A DNA stretch of 64,000 bases. Origin: Limonium bicolor (taxonomy: Eukaryota; Streptophyta; Magnoliopsida; Caryophyllales; Plumbaginaceae). Positions 48,187 through 60,279 of the stretch are shown here, one piece after another; position 1 is the stretch's first letter; each line of letters opens with the position of its first letter. The DNA lies in NCBI GenBank assembly GCA_023374045.1, contig CM041776.1:347075636-347139635 (forward strand), given 5' to 3'. Below the pieces are notes generated by a model. That model was given only the letters and a program-made list of their open reading frames with translations, searched no databases and had not been told where the DNA came from. The position numbers and the translations under genes were made by a program.

Positions 48187-48454
48187 TTCAGCATAAATGA
48201 CTCGTCCACGACAGGCCGAGGACGTCTGGAAGACGTTGCTAGTTTCAGGGAGGGAGAATAATTTTAGTCCTCAGCAGGCTGCCCTTGCTCATGTACCATT
48301 TTACTTACCAATTGTTACGATATGAATTCAAGATAAGCTTCTATTAGTGCATTTATTTCTTCCAGTTCATCATGGAGCTGCAGTTGGTTCATGTTGAGGC
48401 TGTCTTGCTCAGTCTGCCTGCTCCTCTTGAATCATTTCACTCTCAGATTGTTGT

Positions 48455-50742
48455 TGTAACGCCCCTAAGACCGGCCTAAGAGTTAGGGACATTACACGCC
48501 GCGTATACTACCTAATAACGCAAGGCTCTAAGACTAACATTCGAAATCAGGGCCAAAACAACACTTTAATAATGGTAACGAAATGTACCAAAACCCAAAT
48601 GTCAATACAAGATCCCCATTTACATATTAGTAACCAGAAACAGATGTCAAAACAGAGTAAGGCCCGAAGGCTACAAGTCATAAAGTCAAATACTTGACAG
48701 AAGAAACAATTAAACTAATAAGGCTCCAGAGGTGAATGATCCTCGCTGATCAATCTGCAATGACAGTAAGAGTAGGGGAATGAGCACACAAACTATGCCT
48801 AGTAAGCAGTGACCGTACATTTTTTTTCATTCATCGAGGTCACTCCAAACCTTTTGAAACAGAAGCGAAATAGAGTACCAATAATTCCAAATCAGGCACG
48901 ACAGGTTACACATTCAAATACAGATAGAATAACACAAGGTTTCCCAATTCAGAAATAATCAGAGCTCACAATCAGAGAGGGACACAATACAATGCACACA
49001 CTCAGAAGGGTCAGAGACCCATAGATCATAACAGATCTCTCGGCAACGCAGAAATGACCCAAAAGAGTCAAAGGGTTCGTCAACCCCACAGAACAGAAAG
49101 AGAATGACCCACACTCAGAACGACGTCTACAACTCTACATGGTATACCATGGAATAGCTCGACCCAGCCATTCACGGCTCAGAAACAGAGTATAATGTCC
49201 CAAAACAGAAGGTTTGCAAAAACAGAAGAAAACTTGCATTTATATATGCCAAAACATCCATAAATCAGTAGTACAAACTTTAAGGAGTCCAACGCCACAA
49301 ACGGCACTCAAATCGGAGTCCAGACGGAGAAGTTACGCTGAAAACAGTAGGGTGTCCAAACTTGTGTCTAGACATCGATGTTCGGACACAAGTCGAGACT
49401 TCAAAGCCAGAAATCTTCAAATGTCTGAACTTGTGTCCGAACATCAATGTTCGGACACAAGTCCAATGAAATCAGAGGGGAGAGTTAAGGAAGTGTCCGA
49501 ACATCAAAGTTTGGACAGATGTTCGGACAGTTTACGAGAAAAGTTACATGGTGGCGTCCGACCTTGTGTCCGGACATCAATGTTCGGACACAAGTCGAAC
49601 TGAAATCAGAGAAAGGCAACAGGGGTGTCCGAACTTGTGTCTGGACATACAAGTTCGGACACATGCCGAGACTTGTAGTCCAGAGCCATCCTCGCACTCT
49701 GTCCGAACATCAAAGTTCGGACAGATGTTCGGACACACAGAAGTTTGAAATTAAGAGAGCGCCCGACACACTGTCTGAACGTCAATGTTCGGACAACACG
49801 AAAAATGCAATTCAGAATGGCGAACAGAACGGAGAGATTTGCACAAAAACACCACATAATTTGCCAAAACAAAACACACACACTAAAGTCAGATAAAACG
49901 CAGAGAACCATGAGGGTTTAGCCAGTCAGAACACACATAAACAGTATCGAATTCGTACACGAAATCAGAGATAAACCCTTGTCAAACCCATGGGTGAACT
50001 CCCGCACTGAATCGAGTAACCACATACCTCGATTATTAGCAGAATTCTCGACGATCTACAACAGTCTACAGCAATCCGAACAGTCATTCAATAGACGTAA
50101 ACAAGTAGTTTCTGATTTCACAATTTGACAATCCCAAAATCAGCAAACTAGAAGAGAGAGGGAACTAGAGTAAAGCTATCCCAAAATCTGCAACACAAAA
50201 CCTGCTATCGGGAGTCCAAAACTCACCACTCGACAGTCTACAGCAGCCCCGATCAGTCCTTCCAACCAAAACGCCCAAACGCAAACACTGTAATCACATT
50301 CGAATGCTCAAAATCAGAAAACCAAGAAAGGAGAAATCGCAACGAAGTCCAGAAGTTCTGTAGCACAAACCTGATATCGGCAAGAGCAATACCCAACAGC
50401 GAAGATCTTCAATCTGATTGCAACAGTAGCATCCACAATTTTCAGCAGAGGAAGAATAGATAGAGAGAGAGAAGAAGAGAGGAAAACTCATTCAAACTTG
50501 ATGCAACTGACGACTCTACGACCTATCTGACGTGAATAGGATGATTGTTAGTAAATTGGAAAATAATTTCCTTATTAATTAAATAAACAATTACCTACCT
50601 TAATTATTTTAAGGTAAAGACTTCCTTGTCCTTGGCTATTAGAATAATGCCGCTGACGTCCCAACTGATATGGTAATGTAATCCATCTTAGGAAATAACA
50701 TAAACATGTATATTATATGATTATAAAATCCGGGTTATAATA
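48455..50742 (+). mobile_element. LTR-like element E (2.3 kb), probable solo LTR
   Basis: Starts TGTAACGCCCC and ends CGGGTTATAATA, with near-matching 5-base flanks GTTGT (48450-48454) and GTTGC (50743-50747). Its start resembles those of elements A and D, but the interior is unrelated and it is much shorter. It has no coding sequence; it contains a palindromic tandem array (49370-49800). Removing it reunites gag sequence of the gypsy element, which supports the boundaries. Confidence 0.7.
49370..49800. repeat. Palindromic tandem array, seven units of about 60-70 bases
   Basis: Units begin near 49374, 49436, 49494, 49563, 49632, 49700 and 49770. Each has the core TGTCCGAACATCAATGTTCG followed by GACA, or a variant; it is a palindrome (TGTCCGAACA / TGTTCGGACA) with a 3-4 base loop. 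Spacers of 20-45 bases vary. Open frames are seen here on both strands simply because the motif is symmetrical. Confidence 0.9.
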
Positions 50743-51060
50743 GTTGCTCCATTCAAGCTAATGCAACAAGCTGGTCCATGTCGATGGCACTCATTCTAGC
50801 AATAAGATCCTCAAGCTGGGTGAATAAGCCTTAGCCGTGATCACAGAACAATGAGTGCTCTCGTGGTCTCCTTCACACTCTTGACACATAACCTGACAAG
50901 GAGGACTGAAATGAAATGCTCTACAACCTTCATAATGAATATATTGATCATAGGTCTTTGTGTCATATGAGTATCCATACCATCCTCCTGCTTAATTGTA
51001 GTGAACATCTATCAGAGTTAAGTTCCTAAAAGTAAAAGAAACAAAATTTTATACAAAAAA
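50743..51060 (-). pseudogene. Gypsy gag end with zinc knuckle
   Basis: Minus-strand reading gives YGYSYDTKTYDQYIHYEG, then CQECEGDHESTHC (C-x2-C-x3-H-x4-C) and, in another frame, LEDLIARMSAIDMDQLVALA up to element E; after E it continues MEQQQSESEMIQEEQAD (48454-48404). At least one stop and two shifts. The knuckle spacing fits gag proteins of Athila/Tat-type elements. Confidence 0.55.
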
Positions 51061-51129
51061 GAAGAAAAAAAAAGGATTGAAAAATATGCATAAAAACTGA
51101 ACAGATAATAAACCAGACAGTTGGACCGA

Positions 51130-51149
51130 AGTCCCCGGTAACGATGTCA
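51130..51149 (-). promoter_or_regulatory. Gypsy primer-binding site
   Basis: On the minus strand GACATCGTTACCGGGGACTT, a mutated form of the GGCGCCGTTGCCGGGGA site used by Athila/Tat elements (tRNA-Asp-like). Confidence 0.55.
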
Positions 51150-51154
51150 AAAAC

Positions 51155-52340
51155 TTGTTATGCAAAACAATATAAAAGCAATTTGCTAACTAATGGGTAG
51201 TGAATATACATAAATATAAACAAAAGCGTGATAATGTAAATTGTTTTGGGGTTTTTTTGTTTGGGTTGATAATTAAAGAAATGAAGAATAGTGATAAAAC
51301 TAAACTAGTTAGCTAGGATAGATGCACCCCGAGATAATAAGAATCACCTAAATCACCCAAACATACTCATAAACATGCCTCACTTTGTCTATTAGAGCTA
51401 ATGTAAAGTTTCCCAAATCTTGGACCAATCAAATCTTTACCTAGTTAACCACATCCCTTCACTAGAAAAGGTTAGAGTAATGGAAAAGGTTAGAGTAATG
51501 GGGTAGCATTAATCACATGATCTTAATAATATCCTTAAGGTATTACCCCATAATTCTAGAGTGCAAAAGCAAGGATTTATCCCTTCCTTGGTCTTAACTC
51601 CTATCGAAAAACCTAATGTTGCTAGGAGTCACCACAAATGCAATAGATGATCAATTTAAAGCTTTAACTGAACATTGAAGAGAATAAAACCACTATAACA
51701 AGTAAGGTAAGTTTACAAGCATCATTTAGGGATTTTAGGTCAAACCCCCATCCCATGGTACAAGAGGACTACACGATCATTAGAGCATAATAAAGAGAAA
51801 TGAGAAGAAATAACCATTCGAGGTTGAAGGGGAGCTTCAATGGAGGTGAGTTTCTCCTCCTTTTCAAGGCAAAATTTCAGCCTAATCAGCCAATGTGGGT
51901 TGTCCCGTGGGTCAGTCGCCTCAGAGAGAAGTCGTCGTCATGTGCGTGAATTTTAGTCCGACCAACTCACTTGGGGACGTCAAGTTCAGCAGCTTCCAAT
52001 TGACCCATTGCGACGGTCGCTTGGGTCGATCGAGTCCAGTAGCTTCTGGGACAAGTCCGACTGATCACCTTGGTCGGTTCTATGAGGAGTTCGGTCTTTA
52101 AAACTTTCTATCTTCTTCGGTTTAGCTCTGATTTTGGATCCATTTGCACCCACACGTTCTTATCTTTGTATACTTTTCTTCTGCTATGTTATTCCTCCCG
52201 TTTAAGCAATAAATGTGTTGAAACATAATAAAACACAAAAGTAAAGGAAAACTAGATAAAATGGAGCAATGAGCATGAAAAGTGTTAATAAAACATATGA
52301 AATACACCCCTATAAAACATACTCATTTGGACACTCATCA
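51155..52340 (-). repeat. Gypsy 5' LTR
   Basis: On the minus strand starts TGATGAGTGTCCAAATGAGT and ends near GCATAACA, just before the primer site. About 1.2 kb, no second copy in the window. Confidence 0.55.
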
Positions 52341-52365
52341 CTAATACACATTACCTCAGATGAGC

Positions 52366-52389
52366 GGGGGGGGGGGGGGGGGGGGGGGG
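52366..52389. repeat. Run of 24 G
   Basis: An uninterrupted G homopolymer between the gypsy LTR and the 3' end of a minus-strand LINE fragment. The length may be unreliable in any assembly. Confidence 0.95.
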
Positions 52390-53950
52390 ATACAAACCTG
52401 TAAACCCGTATAAAAAACTAGACCTCAGCAACTAGGAAGCTAGAACCAGTCAAGCCAGTTAACATCTTGGATGGAGCTCATTTTTCATCCAAATTACCGC
52501 CTTAGTTGCACCCTTGACGTCAGATATTATGAGGAAGGGATATCTGGTTTGACCCACCATAGCTCGCTTGCATCTCTAGATCCAAATGTTGTAGAAAACA
52601 TTGGCGATGACTACACGTCTCGTAAAGTACCCCCAGTTTATTCCTCTTACAATAATGGGAAAGCCAATAAGAGTAGTTGTGCAAGCTTGACCTGTTGATG
52701 GAATCTTCAACTAGTCACAAATAGTCCACCAAATTCTGCAAGAGACCCTTCAAAAAAAGGTGGCCATTTATCTCTAGAGCTTTATCATAGAGCCAACATC
52801 TGTTAGCAAGACCTATGCCCCAGGATTATTGCTTATCACATGTCTTAAAGCCTAACCGCCGAAAGAAACCCACAAAATAATTTGGCTATTGGGGTCGCCC
52901 AAGTCTTCCAACAATATTAAACTAGAGGAAAGGGCAGGTTGGGGAAGTGACATCCTGGTAAAAGGAGTTTACACGAGGGAGAGGAGGGTATGAAAGGAGA
53001 GGGACGAGGCATCCGAGATATAGCCGCATTGTTTGATCTACCAATCTTTTGGAGAGACGTCTCAAATGCTCGAGTTGGCCAAGAACACTATGGATCCATT
53101 GGATCCAAAGTGTTTCTGAATTATTGGCAATAGCCGAGATGGTCTTAAGGAGGAAGAACATGTTCCATTAATGGTTATCCTTAAGGCCAAGAGCTCTACA
53201 CTTCTATTTAAGCAAATGGAGCTCCAAGCCACTAGGGGAAAGAGGTCACTGATGCTGTCCCTAGACCAAAGAAAGGAGCAAAGCCTTTTAATTATACTTT
53301 TGATGACATTCTTAGGAATGAAGACCATGAAGCTCAAAACCCAATGATACCAAACAAGGAGCATTGAAATGAGAAGATGAGAGTGAGGTGACTAGTAAAA
53401 AGAGGTGCTTACTATCCCAAGATGAGATAGCTTTTTGGATGTTGTCAATCAATAGAGCAAAACCATAGGTTCTAGGCTGCCTAAAGGAGATGAGAATACC
53501 AAAATAGCAAAAGGAAAAGATCCCTGATTGAAATCATTAGTAGAGAGAATCGAGCCGGCTAGGGGACCGGCGGACCCGCCAAGGAAGATGTCGGATTTGG
53601 ACGGGTTTAGCTTAAGACCCGAAGCCTCTAAGAAGAGATTGATCTTACTAAGCATAAGAGAGATAGACTCTTGGTCCCCCCGACAAAAAAGGAGAGTATC
53701 ATCAAACAGGTGGGACACACGAAGTGCGTTACAAGATGGGTGGTAGCGGAAGTTGGGGTCTTGGGAGAGCTGCTCAAGGATGCGGGGGAGCATGTCCATG
53801 ACTAAGACAAAGAGGTATGAGAAAATAGGGTCACTTTAGCAAAGCCCCTTCGCCTTTGAAAAATCCACTAGGAGAGACATAGATTACTTGAGAAAGTAGT
53901 AGTGACACATTGCATGATCCAGTTGATAAAGACATGAAAGAAGTTTAGGT
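52390..53950 (-). mobile_element. 5'-truncated LINE, RT fragment 1
   Basis: Minus-strand reading from about 53870: AMVMDMLPRILEQL-like start, then RVSHLFDDTLLFCRGDQESI (the catalytic FADD box altered to LFDD), LSKINLFLEASGLKLNPSKS D, and downstream QWIHSVLGQLEHLRRLSKRL. This is RT palm, thumb and connector of an L1-type ORF2, broken by several frame changes. The same family as 54138-57310. The 3' end meets a 24-base G run instead of a poly-A tail. Confidence 0.82.
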
Positions 53951-54137
53951 GCATTTTATGATTCAAGACAGTGTACATGGGGGAGCCAATGTAATAACAG
54001 GACTGATTTTTTAAAAGTTTTATAGCTAATACTTTCTTTCTACATAAAATAACATTAAAATGGAAACTTTAATAGTTTTTAGATAAAATAATATGAAAAT
54101 CTAAAATTCCAATTAGAACATGATAGACTACGAGAAC

Positions 54138-57100
54138 TTTTTTTTTTTGTAAAAGGGTAATGATATATATATATATATCAGGGTTCTTTACAAAAAGTGA
54201 TATATAAGGGCCTATATATCAGACTCCGAGTGATGTACAAAAAGGCGTAGGGAGTGGGGATGTACAAAATTTCCTAGGATATACAAAATGGCAGAATGCC
54301 TACACTAGAAGCAATCAGGATTCCCCGCGTTGCAGAAGTCTACGAGCATAGAACACTGTCCAACCAATGAGTGTCTTTGTTGGATCGGTCCATCTTTGTC
54401 CAGATGATAGCTTTAATGGTGGCTTTGACGTTATAACAATAAGAGAGGGGTCTCTAAATTGGTTAGCTATGACTCATTTGCACTCTTTATCCTTATATGA
54501 TAAACAACATTTGCGACTACCGCCCTCTTCACCAAGTCGATCGGACGTTGCCTCTTGCAGTAGCGGGATATGCAAGAAGCATAACTATGGAGGCTAGTCT
54601 TGCTGGTAGGTATCCTTAGCCAATCGCAAATAGTCCACCAGATCCTGCTAGAGAACATGCATTGAAAAGAAAAAGATGGTGGCTAGTCTCTGGAGCATGC
54701 TCACAGGCCAGCATCGGTTAGCAAGACAGATGCTTCAAGATTGGAGCTTATCCACAATTTTTCAATCTCCCTCTAATGGCTACCCACAATATGAATTTTT
54801 CTTTAGGGGTTGACCATGCGTTCCAACAAATGTTTACCAGTCAAGGGCCTGGGGTGTACCAGGTAAAGGGCCTGGAGGGCGGAGAGGTGTCCTTATAGAG
54901 CAAGCAGACACGGGGATGAGAAGGGTATGATAGGAGCAGGGAAGATGCATTATCAGTGGATACACATTGCTTGATCCACCAATTTCTAGCGTAAAGAATG
55001 GATTTCCTAGTCCATGGGTCATTCCCTTTATCAATGGCCATCCAAATGTCGTGGGTGGGCAAGTATAAGCTGTGAATCCACTGGATCCACAAACGCTTCG
55101 GGTGTCTGAAGATAGAGGAGATAGTTTTTAGCATAAAACACATGTTCTATTTGTGGATATCTTTAAGCCTAAGGCCCCCTTGTTTCTTGGTTCTTGTGAT
55201 GGTACTCCAAGCCACGGGGGGCATGGTGGTGCTATCAGTCTCACCAGATCAGAGGAAGGATTGGAAGCGATTGATAATGCTTTTGATAACATTTTGGGTA
55301 AAGAAATACAGGATGCCCAAAAGCCCATAATACCAAAGAGAGTGCGTTGGATTACGGAGAGTCGACCCACGAAGCTAAGGGATTTGCCAGCCCAGAGGTT
55401 ATATTTTTGTGGATGCTATCAATCAGTGGGTTAAAGTTAGAAGTTTTAGGTTTCCTAGCAGATACAGGAATGCCTAAGTAGCGAAAGGGGAAAGAGCCTC
55501 AGTTAAACCCAATTGATCGAAGGATTGAATCAGTAAGGGACGGGCTAACTCCTCCAAAAAATAGGTCAAATTTGAAGGGGTTAAGTTTGAGCCCAGAAGC
55601 CTCAGAGAAAAGGTTGATCTTGTTAAGCATTAGGGAGATAGAGTTGTTGTCACCTCTGAAAAATAACAAGGCGCCATCGGCAAGGAAAAGATGGGTCAAC
55701 TAGAGAGGCTCGCTAGATGGGTGGTAGCGGAAGCTGGGGGCTAGGGGGATTCGGTCAAGGAGACAAGAGAGCATATCCATGACCATTGCAAAGAGGTATA
55801 GGGATAAAGGGTCTCCTTGGTGCAGCCCCCTCTCGCCTTTGAAAAATCTAGAAAGGGATCCATTGATGTTAATAAAGAAGGAAGCTGTGGTGACACATTG
55901 CATAATCCAATCACTAAACTTTGGGGGGGGGGGAGTTTAGAAAGGAGAGAGTGTCCTGGAGGAAATTCCAGTCAACGGTGTCAAAAGCTTTCCTAATGTC
56001 CATCTTCATCCTGCATCTGGGGGAGATAATAGCCCTTTGGTAGTTTTTCATAGGGCAAGAGCAGAGTTGGATATTGTTAGAGATGAGGCGGCCTTTGATG
56101 AACGCCCCTTGACGTTTACGAACAAGGGCAGGAAGGGTTTCCTTGAGCCTATCTGCTAGGATGTTACTAATGATTTTGTATAAGGTGTTGCAACAGAAGA
56201 TGGGCCTAAAATCCCCAGGGTAGATGCGACATTCTTTTTTGGGATAAGGGTGATTAGGGTGGTGTTGACCTGTCTAAGCAGCCTTCCACCATGGAGGAAA
56301 CCTTTAATTGCCAGGCATATATCATCCCAATGATATCTCAGGCTCCTTTAAAGAACTTGGCCGTGAATCTGTCTGACCCCAGGACATTGTCATCCTTAAT
56401 GGAGAAAAGAACAAGTTTGATGTCTTTGGAGTCGATGGGCCAGATTAATGATCCCCATATGGACTGCTCAAGGGGTTTTTTTGTTATCCAGGTCCAAAAG
56501 TCCACGAGGTTGCAGGGGAGAGATTCTTTGGAACCGAGGGAGTGTTGGAAGTAGGCAACGAGGCAGTCCTCAATCTCCTTAGGGGTGCCATAGACCTCTC
56601 CAAAATAATTTGTAATGGACGCTATGGAGTTTTTGTTCCTTCTTGCCTTAATAGCTCTATGGAAAAGGAGGTGTTAGAGTCAGCAAACTTGAGCCAGTGG
56701 GTTTTTGAAAGCTGACGAAGAAATAAGAGTTCTTGGTAATCCCTAGCTAGCAGCTTGTGCCTTAGAGATTTTTCTTTGGATATAAGGAACGGGTTCCAGG
56801 GATCACAATCTATTTTCCTTTGGTCTTCGCAAAGCTCATTTCTCATAGATTGGCCCTTAGCCTTAAGAGAGCCAAATTCAGACTTATGGTGGGAGGAGAG
56901 ACCTGATTTAATGATCCGAAGCCTTCGGACAATGGTGAAGAGACGGCTTCCTTGTGAAGTGGTATTCCAGGCTTCACGAACAAGGGGAAGGAAGGTGGGG
57001 TTATTGGCCCATATATTTAGGAATTTAAAGCTCCTTTTGCGCAGATTAGAGAGGGGGAGGGTGATGGTCATAAGGCTATGATCTGACACAAGGGGAGGAA

Positions 57101-57310
57101 GGAAAGAAGCAACACTAGTAGGGAAGACTAGGATCCATTCCTCATTGACTAGCACCCGATTAATTTTTTCCTTGCACACGATTGTGGTCAAACTGATTGT
57201 TCCACCAATATAGAAACGACTATAGTAACAGAGGTCCTGCAGGTCAGCCGTGGCGACACAGTTCGCGAGATCGCAATAGTCTTTGGGGAATAGACTAAAC
57301 AAACTTAATA
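54138..57310 (-). mobile_element. LINE ORF2 copy: endonuclease end, RT, poly-A
   Basis: On the minus strand: the C-terminal half of the endonuclease (about 57290-57070) with EKINRVLVNEEWILVFP and SDHSLMTITLP, keeping the catalytic SDH; a linker, SFKFLNIWANNPTFLPLVRE AWN; RT from about 56550, with GLHQGDPLSLYLFAMVMDML near 55820 and LFLADGALLFF near 55695, where FADD has become LADG. NLFSEASGLKLNPFKFDLFF follows, then the connector. The 3' end is an A11 tail (T run 54138-54148). The N-terminal endonuclease and all ORF1 are missing. Many stops; dead. Its 5' edge coincides with the MITE at 57320. Confidence 0.87.
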
Positions 57311-57319
57311 AATAAACTT

Positions 57320-57736
57320 GGGAAATTTCACCAAATACCACTGAGTTTTTGTTTAATTCATGATATACCACTGTGTTTCTAAAATTACATAGAATAACAC
57401 TGAGTTTTTACTTATTTCACCAGATAACACTCCGTCACATATTTCATTAACTTATCAGTTAATATCCCTAGAAAAAAGACTAAAATGTCCTATTATCAGT
57501 TAAACTAAGGTCGTATCTTATAGAATTTATCAATATGACAATTCATTGTGAGACAATTAATAATAAGGAGTATTTTTGTCATTTTTCAGAAACAATTACA
57601 AAGAAGTTAACATAATATGAGATAGAGTGTTATATAGTGAAATAAGTAAAAACTTAATGTTATCCTATATAATTTCAAAAACAAGTGATATATCGTGAAT
57701 TAAGCAAAAACTCAATGGTATTTGGTGAAATTTCCC
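57320..57736. mobile_element. Foldback MITE, MULE-like, 9-base duplication
   Basis: Starts GGGAAATTTCACCAAATACC and ends GGTATTTGGTGAAATTTCCC, a perfect 20-base terminal inverted repeat that continues inward with mismatches. A perfect 9-base duplication AATAAACTT lies at 57311-57319 and 57737-57745. Non-coding, about 417 bases. It is a close relative of 22273-22683 and has the same layout as 5610-6019. Confidence 0.93.
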
Positions 57737-57745
57737 AATAAACTT

Positions 57746-59917
57746 TTATTTAAAATTCAAACTTTGATCTATAATAGGGTGCTACCATCTACATATATAA
57801 GGGTAATGAATAACCACGACATTATGATCTACAGTCATGCCGAATATTATATTATACAATCACTTAACGTACTCTTTTGTCAAGACCCTATAATCCTGGA
57901 GAACTGTTTATAATTAACCCTAGGGAATTAGCACAGTTTATCAAGGATGTCTGATACCATCTTGTTTGAATGCCTCCAAACATTCCTCACGGGGCTGATT
58001 TTTGCCTCTCCTCCCCTGATGAGTCTTTCTATTCTGTCTTTGTCTTTCTTAGCCATCACTCTTTTGTATTTTCCTTGAGCTTTCTGTGCGTGAGTCCACC
58101 GTTGCCATTCACTTAACCCATTGCTCAATCACTATCTAGCTTGCGGAGTAACATCTGTAAGTCATCACTGTAAATCCAATTAAGACTCATCGGGAATATC
58201 AAATAATGCGCGTTCTTTATTGCTGCTTTGGATTTCAGAAACATCAACAATCAAGTAAAAGAATTCTCGTGAACAATATGATTATCGGTCAATCATCTGC
58301 GTGTTTTCCAGTTACTGGGCATCAGTAATTATCAGTGTTTTATTAGGGGAGGGAAGAGGGGTGAATTTGATCCAGTGAGACATCCGAATCCTCTTCTTGT
58401 AAAATCTCATTAATTTCATCACGGGCTTGTGGACACACACTAATTTTTTTATGAATACAGGATGCACTGATTGCTGGCAAACCTCAACTACGTACATATA
58501 CGAGCCACTGAATTCTGGTTTAAACTATGCTGACATCTTTGAATTGTGAACTACATAAACCAGCTACTAAAATTGCTTCCGAACCCGGCATATAATTAAT
58601 TGTTACAATATTGTATTAATCTAATGACCTCAACTACTGAAGGTGAAATCATTGCAATGCACAGCTGCTCTGATCAATATAAAAGCATTAAAAATTTAGT
58701 GTCAATTGATGGCTGGAGACTATTATTTGGGTTTTGCAGAGTGGTCGAATACGGATTGAATCAGCATGAATTACACAGGTTATAATGGTAGCAGAAACTG
58801 CGATTTCTTTTCCTTTTCTTTTTCTCTGCTCAATCTAAGAGAGAGTACTGTTGTCTCGGATCATGATTGGACAAAAAAACTTCACGCACCCACTACCCCA
58901 ATTCACATGTTGTAAGTAATCATCGCAACAAAACAACATAGCTCGCCACACCAATATGTAGCATACTCACACACAATTGATAATCTCTGCATTTTCTGCT
59001 ACTTGCTCTCCTGCGGCCTGCCTTTTGTCTCTTCTACCTTCCGATAAAATTCCCTCTATAGCCTGCTGCGCCCTTATTCTCTTCACATGATGTGTGTAGT
59101 AATGTCCTTGAATCTGTGTGACATTTAGATTCTGCTACGAAGCATGTCTCCATTCTCCCGAACCACGACGTCGTTCAAATTAGTGTTCAATCTCAGTCAA
59201 GTGCTTCTTACCACGGTACATACTCGGATATCACATGCGAGGAGTAGCTAGGGCTTACACTATCTAGCTAGAAGTTTCAGTTATAGCTGGGAGTGTTTAC
59301 CTTTTTAAAAAAAAATGGGGACTTAGATAGAAGAGTGAAACGGTACATAGATGTGAAATGCAAAACAACAAATTACAAAAGCTCAAACAAAAACAACAAT
59401 TTTGTCAAAACGTATAGTTGTTTTTCTTATTTAGGTGTAGGCAGAGTGTTGCGCTCACATATAACGCATTGCCTAACAACAGAGAAGTGTGATTTACCAT
59501 CACATGATTGTTTTAGGATATATTTACTGTGTGTTTTCATATTAAGGAGTCAAGGACATCAAGCTTTTATATAAGATTCTTTTTTGAAATATACTATGCT
59601 TCTTAGACTATAAAAGATATAGGTTTGCAATGAGATATAACATCAAAGAGACTGAAAGAAGTAGTGACTCTAATTTAACAATCAAATTCTATAAACAGCC
59701 AACATATCTAAAATAGATTCCACTACTAGAGAGAGGAACGTCTTGAGAATGAGAAGCGTAAAGATAGTAACCGTAGATTGTTATCGTGTTTTAGAGCGGG
59801 GCTGTCTAGAGAGCAGTTGATGAGCAGGCAAGATTTATAATACAATTCGTCCTTAGAGTAATATATAAGGATTTACTGATCTCTTAATTTGTCTCAGTTT
59901 CTACGCATTCTCTCGCA
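57746..59917. other. No gene recognised
   Basis: Only short frames. A minus frame at 57928-58128 (WQRWTHAQKAQGKYKRVMAK) is fairly protein-like but I cannot place it. The rest is unremarkable AT-rich DNA with a T/C tract near 58800-58830. Confidence 0.45.
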
Positions 59918-60241
59918 GTGACATCTTCAGTGGCGAGTCTAACCAATTGTAACTCTCAAACCCACGTCAACGAGTCGAGATTTCAACAATTAAATTGGGA
60001 TGAGAAAGAAACTAACTCAGTTGTAGAACACAAAATGCTTAATCTGCATGAATTTGTTAATGTTGTTCCTTTTTACGATTATGATTTTATTCCTGGTGAC
60101 TTAATCAGAAAGGATGATAAAGAGGTCAATAATCCACATTACAAGTGTAAAAGAGGTCGATGCTCTGGTCTGAACGTTAATCCTCGTGACTCTTACCGAA
60201 GATCTGGATTGAGTTGCAAAATGTGCTTTTCCAATCCATGA
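59918..60241 (+). other. Unrecognised 107-codon frame with a Cys-rich tail
   Basis: Opens at GTG, with no ATG until HKMLN. It ends YKCKRGRCSGLNVN...SGLSCKMCFSNP, with four Cys in 28 residues. No family match known to me. A LINE fragment on the other strand follows at once. It may be an exon or chance. Confidence 0.2.
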
Positions 60242-60279
60242 ATAATTTGAGCGAGTGCTCTGGATGGTGATATAGTCAC

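Larger units (their letters stand above)
48195..52340 (-). mobile_element. Gypsy element remnant (Athila/Tat-like), split by element E
   Basis: Read on the minus strand: LTR (52340-51155), primer-binding site (about 51149-51130), then gag-like sequence (51060-50743) that resumes at 48454 after element E. No pol follows to the left. This is the 5' end of a Ty3/gypsy-type element, old and truncated. Assignment to Athila/Tat rests on the primer site. Confidence 0.6.

Noticed and set aside
49370..49800. CRISPR array
   Set aside because: Palindromic repeats with spacers, but the spacers themselves are related, the setting is a plant retroelement, and no cas genes exist.
49214..49911. Overlapping open frames on both strands around the palindromic array
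   Set aside because: The symmetrical, stop-poor repeat motif opens several frames at once; the translated repeats are not a recognised protein.
56755..57081. 108-codon plus frame
   Set aside because: Antisense shadow of the LINE endonuclease-linker region, which is recognisable on the minus strand.
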